From the NCBI GenBank assembly GCA_028710915.1, contig JAQTTF010000003.1, positions 1-31,416 on the forward strand: a stretch of 31,416 nucleotides of DNA. Direction: 5' to 3'. Source of the DNA: Minisyncoccota bacterium (GTDB taxonomy: Bacteria > Patescibacteriota > Minisyncoccia > Phycocordibacterales > JAQTLZ01). The notes below the pieces were generated by a model. It had not been told where the DNA came from and searched no databases. It worked only from the letters and a program-made list of their open reading frames with translations. A program made the position numbers and the translations under genes. Within the stretch, counting starts at the first letter, position 1, and the number at the start of each line of letters is the position of its first letter. Below, piece by piece: positions 23,224 through 30,528 of the stretch.

Positions 23224-24132
23224 TTATTTTTTAATTTCTCCGATAGAATGTCCTCCGAATTGATTGCGAAGAGCAGAAAGAACTTTGCCGATGTAGCTTG
23301 GCTTCCCGCCCGATTCAACTCGAAATTTAAAAGAGTCTTCGATAACTTTGACGGGAATGCCGAGTTCCTTGCCAGCATTCACCGTCCACTCGCCTTCTCC
23401 GGTATGAGAAACCGTCGCGGAAACTCCATCGAGATTTTTACCAAATTTTTTATATGCGTCAGCGAGCCATCCGACAAGACGAGACTCAATGACAGAGCGG
23501 TGATTATAAATTTCCGTAACCTTAGGTAAATCAAGATTGAAATCTGATTTTTCGAGGATTGCGAAGCCTTCTGCAAGAGATTGCATCATTCCGTATTCGA
23601 TTCCGTTATGCACCATTTTGACGAAATGTCCCGCTCCGGCTCGCCCAAGATATTGATACGCATCGGGTGCAGAAATATCTTTGAAAAGAGGAACGAGTTT
23701 TTTATAAACAGCTTCTTCTCCCCCAATCATAAGACAGGCACCATTTCGCGCTCCGCCTGGACCGCCAGAAGTACCGATATCCATAAAATGAAATCCTTTG
23801 TCAGTAAGCTCTTTCCCTCGCCGCACAGAATCTTTATAAAAAGAATTGCCCCCATCAATGATTGTATCGCCTTTTGAAAGAAGAGGAAGAAATTCTGCAA
23901 TAACAGAATCAACAACATTATTTGGTACCATGACCCAGATTGTGCGAGGTGCAGGCAAGAGCTTAACCAACTCTTCATATGAATCGGCGACATGGACACC
24001 AGCTTCCCGCGCTTCTTTCCGCGGCTCCTCGCTTCTATTATAAGCAACCACATCCTGTCCCTTTTCGTGAAGTCGCAAGACCATATTCATTCCCATTTTT
24101 CCAAGTCCGATGTATCCGAGTTTCATTGACAT
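23224..24132 (-). CDS. gnd: 6-phosphogluconate dehydrogenase, short (GndA/YqeC-like) type
   Basis: The 302-residue product has the Rossmann motif GYIGLGKMGMN, DGGNSFYKDSVRR, GTSGGPGGARNG and KMVHNGIEYGMMQ with the catalytic Lys and Asn, then the C-terminal ATVSHTGEGEW helix region. It oxidatively decarboxylates 6-phosphogluconate to ribulose-5-phosphate. At about 300 residues it is the short form, often NAD-dependent, rather than the 470-residue enzyme. The ATG at 24132 is used; ATG at 24126 (MKLGYIG) is also possible and lies six bases after a TGaTATTAT box. glucose-6-P dehydrogenase and lactonase genes are not in the window. Confidence 0.93.
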   Translation of the reverse strand: MSMKLGYIGLGKMGMNMVLRLHEKGQDVVAYNRSEEPRKEAREAGVHVADSYEELVKLLPAPRTIWVMVPNNVVDSVIAEFLPLLSKGDTIIDGGNSFYKDSVRRGKELTDKGFHFMDIGTSGGPGGARNGACLMIGGEEAVYKKLVPLFKDISAPDAYQYLGRAGAGHFVKMVHNGIEYGMMQSLAEGFAILEKSDFNLDLPKVTEIYNHRSVIESRLVGWLADAYKKFGKNLDGVSATVSHTGEGEWTVNAGKELGIPVKVIEDSFKFRVESGGKPSYIGKVLSALRNQFGGHSIGEIKK

Positions 24133-24141
24133 ATAATATCA
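24133..24141 (-). promoter_or_regulatory. Possible internal extended -10 before gnd
   Basis: TGATATTAT (24141-24133, minus strand) matches an extended -10 and ends six bases before the internal ATG at 24126. If real, it would give a leaderless transcript for gnd and the genes after it within the sugar unit. Confidence 0.3.
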
Positions 24142-24150
24142 CAAATCTTC

Positions 24151-25149
24151 CTATTTATTCCCAGAAAAAATCCCCTTCGCCGCATCCCAGAATTCCGGAT
24201 GGCCATTTTGCTTCATGTAATACCACCACTCGGCGCCCCAGAGATATTGTTCACCAAAGCCGGTGTCTTTTGCGAAAGAAACCATTGAATTGAATTTATT
24301 GATATCCATTCTGGAAAGCTGGGTAGCAATAGGTGCATCTTTTATCGGGGTCAGAAGCCACGGCTCGAGACCGAGTTCACTTAGAATCGCTTTTTTATTG
24401 CCCAAAAGAACACTAGAAACATTTTGCCTCACTCGATAAAACGCCGGCGTGATTGGATATCTCAAAGGACCAATGATTTTATTCCATGCATACAAATATA
24501 AACTTGAACCAAAGACATCTCCGGATTTCCACGCTCCCCACCACCCCCCGAGCTCTCCGCTATCAGTCACAAGAATTGGATGAACAGGATCAAGTTTTTT
24601 CACCAAAGCAATTTCTTTCTGAAAAAAAGCTTCATCAAATGGCCTGCACCAATCTTTTGCAAAAACAGTGAAATAGGCTTCATTCTCAACTTGCCAATAG
24701 GTAATGTTCCCATAATTTTTATAGCGATCGACAACTTTTTCAATATACTGAAGCTGCTTCGTCTCACTTGCATCTTTTGAAAGCGGCCATTCCCACTCTG
24801 GTGCATGGCATTCCGGCCAGCCCGGAAGACGACGACCGACTCCGAGAATTACCTTTGCATTATTCTCTTTTGCCTTCTCCATTTGATAATCAGCAACTGT
24901 GAAATCAAATACTCCGTCTTTGGGCTCAACATCCTGCCAATAGGCTGAAAGTCTGAAATTTTTCACCTGTAAATCCCCGAGAAGTGCAAGATATACTTTT
25001 TTCCAAGGAAGACCGAGCTCCTCAGAATGAAGCTTGCTGAACGAAACTCCATAAGTAATATTTTTCGGTATTACCCGAAAAGAAAGAGCGGAAAAAAGCA
25101 AAAAGAGAATAATAATTACCCACAATATGAATTTAAAAAAACGCTTCAT
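24151..25149 (-). CDS. Membrane-anchored clan-A glycoside hydrolase-like protein
   Basis: The 332-residue product has an N-terminal transmembrane helix (about residues 5-24) and a TIM-barrel domain. Visible signatures are NFRLSAYWQDVEPKDGVFDF at the second strand, the acid/base candidate in TYWQVENEAYF (Glu157) and the nucleophile candidate in AILSELGLEPW (Glu258). This layout belongs to glycosidase clan A (families such as GH5, GH39 or GH42); the exact family is not certain. The domain would face outside the cell. It lies nine bases after the EamA transporter and 18 before gnd, in the sugar unit, and likely trims an extracellular or envelope glycan. Confidence 0.8.
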   Translation of the reverse strand: MKRFFKFILWVIIILFLLFSALSFRVIPKNITYGVSFSKLHSEELGLPWKKVYLALLGDLQVKNFRLSAYWQDVEPKDGVFDFTVADYQMEKAKENNAKVILGVGRRLPGWPECHAPEWEWPLSKDASETKQLQYIEKVVDRYKNYGNITYWQVENEAYFTVFAKDWCRPFDEAFFQKEIALVKKLDPVHPILVTDSGELGGWWGAWKSGDVFGSSLYLYAWNKIIGPLRYPITPAFYRVRQNVSSVLLGNKKAILSELGLEPWLLTPIKDAPIATQLSRMDINKFNSMVSFAKDTGFGEQYLWGAEWWYYMKQNGHPEFWDAAKGIFSGNK

Positions 25150-25158
25150 TTTTTGAAA

Positions 25159-26049
25159 CTAAATGAAAAGAAGGACAAAACCAGAAACAATGAACGCTAC
25201 CGAAACTATTTTATGAAAGACTTCATATGAATGCTTCGGACTGTACACATAATCCGAAAACTTTTTACCAAGGAAAAATCCGAAAAGAACCAGAAAGACA
25301 TACTGTAGTCCGACGAGAGCATTTACAAGAGAGGCGCTTGAAAGCTTGATGGTGTAGAGGATAAGGACCGCAGCAACTCCGGCTAGAATCTTATTAAAGA
25401 CAAGGACAAGCTTGGTGCGCGAGCTTGATTGCCTAAGGCTTTCATCAATAAGACGGAAATTGTTGGGCCAGAAAAAGAGCACCAGCGCTCCAAATGTATT
25501 TCCGATACGCGACCAGAAGAATCCGTTTATAAATGTCGTATCAGTAAGAACCATCTTTACAAAAACTGAAGAAAGTCCCAGACATACTCCAGAAGCGATA
25601 ATGAAGAAAAAAACTTTCGGCTTGAAACTAAAATGCGAAGTCAGAAGCGTCCCGACAATAAGGAGAATTGAGGCAAAAAGAAACCAGGTCGGTAAAATTT
25701 CTCGTAAGATAAAAAAAGAAAAAATAAAGGTCGAGATAGCAGTTGTAGCTCCGGCAACTGGGATAACATCGGCAGCGTCGTGGTGACGGCGAAGCGCTTT
25801 ATACAAATACACTATCGCCTGAATATAGGTAAACCCAGAAAGAAGCGAGAGAATGAGAATTCGTGTGCTCGGGATGACAATCTGCCCAGTCGGAATAAGC
25901 ACAATCACCACCGCAGACATAATACCAATAAAAAAAGCATACACTGTCGAGTGAGGAATCTTTTTAGTCACCAAGTATTTATCGACAACAACGACAACAG
26001 CATTCAAAAGTTGAGCAAAAACAACTAGGAAAATCCAAAAGTATTGCAT
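25159..26049 (-). CDS. EamA/DMT-family transporter
   Basis: The 296-residue product is an integral membrane protein with about ten helices in two related halves. The first half contains ALRRHHDAADVIPVAGATTA and the second half LVNALVGLQYVFLVLFGFFL, the usual second and last segments of EamA domains. Members export or import small metabolites (amino acids, nucleotide sugars, sugars). Position between a beta-glucosidase and a membrane-bound glycosidase suggests a sugar or glycoside substrate, which is inference. It starts four bases after the GH1 stop. Confidence 0.85.
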   Translation of the reverse strand: MQYFWIFLVVFAQLLNAVVVVVDKYLVTKKIPHSTVYAFFIGIMSAVVIVLIPTGQIVIPSTRILILSLLSGFTYIQAIVYLYKALRRHHDAADVIPVAGATTAISTFIFSFFILREILPTWFLFASILLIVGTLLTSHFSFKPKVFFFIIASGVCLGLSSVFVKMVLTDTTFINGFFWSRIGNTFGALVLFFWPNNFRLIDESLRQSSSRTKLVLVFNKILAGVAAVLILYTIKLSSASLVNALVGLQYVFLVLFGFFLGKKFSDYVYSPKHSYEVFHKIVSVAFIVSGFVLLFI

Positions 26050-26052
26050 AGG

Positions 26053-27225
26053 TTATTCAATAATATTCGTTTCGCAAATTTTCTTGTATAAAAGCGCAGA
26101 CGGGCGAACGATACGTTCCATTGTATCATAATTTACTTGGACCAAACCAAAGCGTTTCGTAAATCCTTCCGCCCATTCATAATTGTCTAGAAGCGACCAA
26201 TAGAAGAAACCGCGGACATCTGCCCCCTTCTGAATTGCTTCATACACAGCCATAAGATGATCTTTAATGAATTTACCCCTTTGCTTGTCACTTTCGTCAG
26301 CAATGCCATTTTCAGTGATATAGAGAGGTTTTTTATACTCTTTGAGCTCGAGAAGCACATTTGTAAGTCCTTTGGGATAGATGGTCCAGCCCATATCGGT
26401 CAGAGGCAGATTTTCTAACATTCCAAATGCAATGTGACGGTAATAATTTACACCGATGAAATCCTGACACTCTTTTATACCCTTCAAAAATTTGTAATTC
26501 CAGAATTTTCGGCAGAAATTCATCCGAACGTCATTCCACCACCCCCCACCAGAAGAGAAATCCATATTCTGTTTTGCAATACCAATCTGGATCGTAGGAG
26601 CTTTCTTTTTCATTTCAATATAGGCAAACCTATGCGACTTCATGAGAATCTTGAGAGCTTTCCAATATTTTACAACCTCTCTTTTAAATGGAGGCCAGCC
26701 GCCGCGAAGATACCCGTTTCCAAGCCAGACCATCGGTTCATTCATCGTCATCCAAAAATTTGCTTCATTCCCAAGCTTCTCCACAACATACGCGCAATAT
26801 TTCCCAAAAATTTCTGGCGCCTTTTTATTCTCGAATCCTCCCATGTCCCGAAACCAGATCGGCAAGGTAAAATGCCAAAGAGTGACAAAGGGTTCAAGGC
26901 CTCGAGCTTTAAGTGCACGGATCACCTTTCGATAATGCTCGATTTCTGTATCATTAAATTTCCCCTCTTCCGGCTCAATTCGTGCCCATTCTATAGAAAA
27001 TCTGTGAGCATTTTGCAATAGCGATTTCGCAATATCAAAATCTTTTTCGAAAGAGTTGTAATGATCGCAAGCACGGCCAGTCACTGGAACTTTTTTCTTT
27101 CGTGCAGCATCCGCCCAGTCAGTATTATCAATTCCTCCCTCCACTTGATATGAAGCAGTTGCACTTCCCCACAAAAAGCCTTTGGGAAATTCTCGCGTCT
27201 TTCCGGCAGAAACATTTTTTTTCAT
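26053..27225 (-). CDS. GH1 beta-glucosidase
   Basis: The 390-residue product is a family 1 glycoside hydrolase. It shows FPKGFLWGSATASYQVEGG (residues 13-31), HRFSIEWARIEP (74-85), the acid/base TMNEP (Glu163), the aglycone-site NYYRH, the nucleophile YITENG (Glu305), and the closing RGFFYWSLLDNYEWAEGF with RFGLV. It hydrolyses beta-linked glucosides or galactosides by a retaining mechanism. Family members are usually 440-470 residues, so this is compact. No signal peptide is seen, so it works in the cytoplasm. It heads the six-gene sugar unit, whose promoter lies at 27232-27240. Confidence 0.95.
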   Translation of the reverse strand: MKKNVSAGKTREFPKGFLWGSATASYQVEGGIDNTDWADAARKKKVPVTGRACDHYNSFEKDFDIAKSLLQNAHRFSIEWARIEPEEGKFNDTEIEHYRKVIRALKARGLEPFVTLWHFTLPIWFRDMGGFENKKAPEIFGKYCAYVVEKLGNEANFWMTMNEPMVWLGNGYLRGGWPPFKREVVKYWKALKILMKSHRFAYIEMKKKAPTIQIGIAKQNMDFSSGGGWWNDVRMNFCRKFWNYKFLKGIKECQDFIGVNYYRHIAFGMLENLPLTDMGWTIYPKGLTNVLLELKEYKKPLYITENGIADESDKQRGKFIKDHLMAVYEAIQKGADVRGFFYWSLLDNYEWAEGFTKRFGLVQVNYDTMERIVRPSALLYKKICETNIIE

Positions 27226-27240
27226 CTTAAAATTATATCA
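27226..27240 (-). promoter_or_regulatory. Extended -10 promoter of the sugar unit, leaderless
   Basis: TGATATAAT (27240-27232, minus strand) combines a perfect TATAAT with the TGn extension. The GH1 ATG follows after six bases (TTTAAG), so the transcript should start at the start codon. No convincing -35 box is visible, as expected of extended -10 promoters. Confidence 0.65.
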
Positions 27241-27250
27241 GATTTACCTG

Positions 27251-28534
27251 TTAATAATCGAGCGCTTGTTCCATCTTTTTTTCGACAAGGATTTTTGGAG
27301 ATCCGTACGCAAGCCGGTTTAACGTTATAATTCTTTTCTTCATCTCTTGAGATTCTCCTTTCGTATCTGGAGGAAGTCCCATCCCAGAAAAAGCGGTGCT
27401 CGTTTTCCCATCAATCATAAGCTTTATATAAAAATGGAAGCGCGGAAGCCCAAGAAAATCATCTACAGTCATAGGTTCGAATTCCTTCGTCAAAATTTCC
27501 GCATCCTCTGCTCCGACTTCAAACGCAACCATCGTGCCGACATTTCCAAGCAAAGCATTCATAACAGCTTCCGGAAGCTGGGACAGATATTGATTGGTGA
27601 TATGAATTCCAAGAGCATATTTGCGGGATTCGCTTAAGAGACTGGTAAAAGTATCGGTCGTAAAATTCTGGAATTCATCTACATAAAGATAAAATGGTAC
27701 GCGTCTCTCTGCAGATTCATTTGCTCTTCTTTGTATTGCTCCTTGAAGCCGGGAAATGAGAATGAGCCCGAGCATATGTGCATTCATATCACCAATTTTC
27801 CCCTTAGAAAGATTTACGAGAAGAATTTTGCTTTCATCCATAAGCGAATCAAAATTGAAACTTCCCTTGCGCTGGCCGATAATATTCCGCATTAGTTTAT
27901 TATTCATAAAATGCCCGAATTTCGAGAGGAAATAATTGAGCATTTCGCTTTTGTGAAAATCCGAGGTCTTTGCCATCTGCTTGGTCCAAAAATCAATGAC
28001 CATCGGATCTTTCAATTCTTTTCTTTTTTTCATTTCAAATTCTTTGTCTACAAAAAGTTTCGGAATTTCAAGAATACTTCCGCCTTCTGGTCCTGCCATC
28101 ACCGTGAGCGCGGCATTTCGAAGCCAATGTTCGAATTGGGGGCCAATGATGCCGCTCTTTAAGGGGTCGAACAGTTTATAAAAAATTTGGATGCATTCTC
28201 CGACGAGAAAATCTTTTTCTTGATCATCGTGCGCCTCCAAGAGATTCAATCCGAAAGGAAATTCCGTGTCACTCGGATCAAAAAGAATCACGTCCTCAAG
28301 CCGATTCTTAGGAATATGAGAGAGAAGCCAATCAATAGATTCACCATGCGGGTCGATAAAACACACTCCGTGGCCTTCTTTAATGTCTAGGAGACTCATA
28401 TTTTGGAAAATCGTTGATTTCCCCACTCCGGTCTTCCCGATCATATACATATGTCGAAGACGGTCTTTCTCATTCATTCCGATGAGTGTCCGTCTGCCGT
28501 GATATTCGTTTGTACCGATTGTTATAAATGACAT
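27251..28534 (-). CDS. VirD4/TraG-like type IV secretion ATPase, soluble form
   Basis: The 427-residue product is a RecA/HerA-fold ATPase: Walker A GKTGVGKST (33-41), the VCFIDPHGES strand (57-66), Walker B FYLYVDEFQNF (281-291) and the sensor-like SESRKYALGIHITNQYLSQL (301-320). These match the coupling-protein ATPases (VirD4, TraG, TraD) that pump DNA or protein into type IV secretion channels. Unlike VirD4 it has no N-terminal membrane helices and no clear all-alpha domain. The ATG at 28534 sits one base after the preceding stop; a TTG at 28543 in the same frame is possible. It ends a four-gene unit and may partner with a membrane protein encoded elsewhere. Pilus assembly or DNA uptake are alternatives. 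Confidence 0.88.
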   Translation of the reverse strand: MSFITIGTNEYHGRRTLIGMNEKDRLRHMYMIGKTGVGKSTIFQNMSLLDIKEGHGVCFIDPHGESIDWLLSHIPKNRLEDVILFDPSDTEFPFGLNLLEAHDDQEKDFLVGECIQIFYKLFDPLKSGIIGPQFEHWLRNAALTVMAGPEGGSILEIPKLFVDKEFEMKKRKELKDPMVIDFWTKQMAKTSDFHKSEMLNYFLSKFGHFMNNKLMRNIIGQRKGSFNFDSLMDESKILLVNLSKGKIGDMNAHMLGLILISRLQGAIQRRANESAERRVPFYLYVDEFQNFTTDTFTSLLSESRKYALGIHITNQYLSQLPEAVMNALLGNVGTMVAFEVGAEDAEILTKEFEPMTVDDFLGLPRFHFYIKLMIDGKTSTAFSGMGLPPDTKGESQEMKKRIITLNRLAYGSPKILVEKKMEQALDY

Positions 28535-28535
28535 A

Positions 28536-28856
28536 TTATTCAAAAAAAGTTAGATCGAGAGACTTCTCTGTAAAATAATTTTCATCCAATACCCGCCTAC
28601 GATTTTTCTTTGCTTCTTGAAGTGCTTTTTCTGATTGCAAAATTTCAACGAGAGTTTTTACTTCTTGGCTTATCTTTTCATGCAAAGCCTCGCGAAGCGA
28701 TACTGAAATAAAACTAGAAACTGAAGACAGCATTTCTGTTCGCTTTGTAAACATTTGTTCAACCATAAAAGAAGTAAGAGCGGCTCCGCTTTGTTCATGG
28801 GTCTGAACTTCGCTTTTTTCTGGTTCGATCGAATGTAATTTTTCGTTCTTTCTCAT
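28536..28856 (-). CDS. Small helical protein between two ATPases, unknown
   Basis: The 106-residue product is hydrophilic and probably mostly helical. It has a charged N-terminus, a central segment (MVEQMFTKRTEMLSSVSSFI) and a Glu/Lys-rich stretch likely to coil (EKISQEVKTLVEILQSEKAL), ending in DLTFFE. No known domain is recognised and there is no signal or membrane helix. Its start lies one base after the Clp-like stop and its stop one base before the ATPase ATG, so it is translationally coupled to both. An adaptor between the two ATPases is a reasonable guess, not a demonstrated role. Confidence 0.8.
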   Translation of the reverse strand: MRKNEKLHSIEPEKSEVQTHEQSGAALTSFMVEQMFTKRTEMLSSVSSFISVSLREALHEKISQEVKTLVEILQSEKALQEAKKNRRRVLDENYFTEKSLDLTFFE

Positions 28857-28857
28857 G

Positions 28858-30522
28858 TTATTTTTTGTTTAAAAGAGAACGAGCAAGAAGCGACTCGCAT
28901 GTTTCCTCAATAAATCGCTTCACGGGTCGCGCACCAAAACGCGGATCAACCAAGGTCTTAATTCTTGCTTCCAAAAGTGTCGGATCGATATTGAATTGCA
29001 CCTTGTGTTTCGACAGCCTCTTTTCTATCTTTTTTATCTCGAGCTGCGCAACTTCTACGAGTCCTTTGAGTGACAAAGGATTGAAGATGAGAATACTGTC
29101 GAAACGATTGAGAAATTCGAGTCGGAAAATCTTTGAAAGCGCTGGAATGATTTTTTCCTTAAGAAATGCCTCACTTCCAATATCAATTCCCTTTTCAAAG
29201 CCTTTTAGAATTTCATCTACAGCAACATTTGAAGTTGCCATAATGATCGAATGGCGCGCATCTACGGTTTCATTTTGGCCTGATGTGAGGCGTCCGTCAT
29301 CAAGCACTTGGAGGAATATGTCAAAGATTTTCGGATGAGCTTTCTCAATTTCATCAAGAAGAATAAGACAATGAGGCTCTTCGCGAAGCGCGTTTGTGAG
29401 AGCTCCTCCGCTTTCATATCCGATATATCCGGCTGGCGCACCGAGAAGTCTTTGTACAGTATGATCCTGTCCGAATTCTGACATATCAAAACGAATGAAT
29501 GTCTGACTTCGACCAAACATATTTTCTGCGATGAGTTTTGCAGTTTCTGTCTTCCCTACACCTGACGGACCGAGCATAAGAAACGAGCCCAATGGCTTGT
29601 TCGGATTTCGAATTCCGAGTTTCGCTCTCTGGAGCGTTGCTGCGATTTTCTTGATCGGCCCTTTTTGATTGATAATCCTCTCATTCAAAACACTTTCGAG
29701 ATTTTTGAGCACATGAAGTTCGTCGGGCTTAAGCTGGGCTTTTGGAATTCCCGTCTTTCCAGCCACGACAGACGCGACGATATCGTCTATCAGTCCTTTT
29801 TCCCCTAAGGAAACAGCATAGGCAAGGCTTTCATCCAAGAGGCTCACCGCTCCGCGAGGAAGTTGCCCCAGTTTGGGAAAACGCTCGACATACGCAACAA
29901 TTTCCTTGAGTGCTGTACCGGAAACAAGAATGTGTTCTGCATTTAAATGAGGCAAGGCCCGTTCCAAAATCTCTGCATATTCAAGGGAAGTCTGATTTTT
30001 GACTTGTATTGTCTCAAATGATTTCACGAATGCGGGGAATTCCCGTTCGAGCCACGCATATTCATTCGGCTCCAACGAAAGAATCATTCTTACATGAGAT
30101 TTTTTGAGAAGTGTTTGATAGAGTCGAAATGTATTTTTCAGAAGCCCGCTATTCCCCATTACAGCCCGACCGAAATTATCAATAAACAAAACTGACGAAG
30201 GTAGGGTGACGAGCGCCTGCTCAAAATATTTTGCATATGTTTCGTTTTCAAGCTCATAGAGATGCTCGGCATCAAGCTGAACAAATTGAAGAGAATCAAA
30301 TTCTTTTCTTTCTATCATTTTTTTCGCCCAACCATACACTAGAGTGGTCTTCCCAATGCCATTTGCTCCGACAACAAGCGCGTTATTGCTTATCTTTCGA
30401 GTTACAACGCGAGTCAGTCGATCTATTTCTTCGGCACGGCCGATCATAATCGGAAGTTTTCCGAGTTTCACCTCCTTACGGAGATCAAAATATTCAATTT
30501 TTTTAAAGTGAAAATCAGCCAT
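28858..30522 (-). CDS. Clp-like double AAA+ ATPase with degenerate first domain
   Basis: The 554-residue product has two AAA+ domains arranged as in ClpA/ClpB/ClpC. The first domain has Walker A GANGIGKTT (52-60), but its Walker B reads VLFIDN (Asn for the catalytic Glu), the sensor GATT-like stretch reads ILSLEPNEY, and the arginine-finger ERRF is EREF. The second domain is intact: GPSGVGKTE (318-326), pore loop AGYIGY (364-369), Walker B LILLDEIEKAH (386-396), arginine finger FLNRFD, and a C-terminal D2 small domain with DPRFGARPVKR. It lacks the Clp_N domain and the coiled-coil middle domain. No ClpP-binding IGF/IGL loop stands out. It is probably an unfoldase or remodeller, and its operon suggests it serves the VirD4-like ATPase. 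Confidence 0.9.
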   Translation of the reverse strand: MADFHFKKIEYFDLRKEVKLGKLPIMIGRAEEIDRLTRVVTRKISNNALVVGANGIGKTTLVYGWAKKMIERKEFDSLQFVQLDAEHLYELENETYAKYFEQALVTLPSSVLFIDNFGRAVMGNSGLLKNTFRLYQTLLKKSHVRMILSLEPNEYAWLEREFPAFVKSFETIQVKNQTSLEYAEILERALPHLNAEHILVSGTALKEIVAYVERFPKLGQLPRGAVSLLDESLAYAVSLGEKGLIDDIVASVVAGKTGIPKAQLKPDELHVLKNLESVLNERIINQKGPIKKIAATLQRAKLGIRNPNKPLGSFLMLGPSGVGKTETAKLIAENMFGRSQTFIRFDMSEFGQDHTVQRLLGAPAGYIGYESGGALTNALREEPHCLILLDEIEKAHPKIFDIFLQVLDDGRLTSGQNETVDARHSIIMATSNVAVDEILKGFEKGIDIGSEAFLKEKIIPALSKIFRLEFLNRFDSILIFNPLSLKGLVEVAQLEIKKIEKRLSKHKVQFNIDPTLLEARIKTLVDPRFGARPVKRFIEETCESLLARSLLNKK

Positions 30523-30528
30523 AATTTA

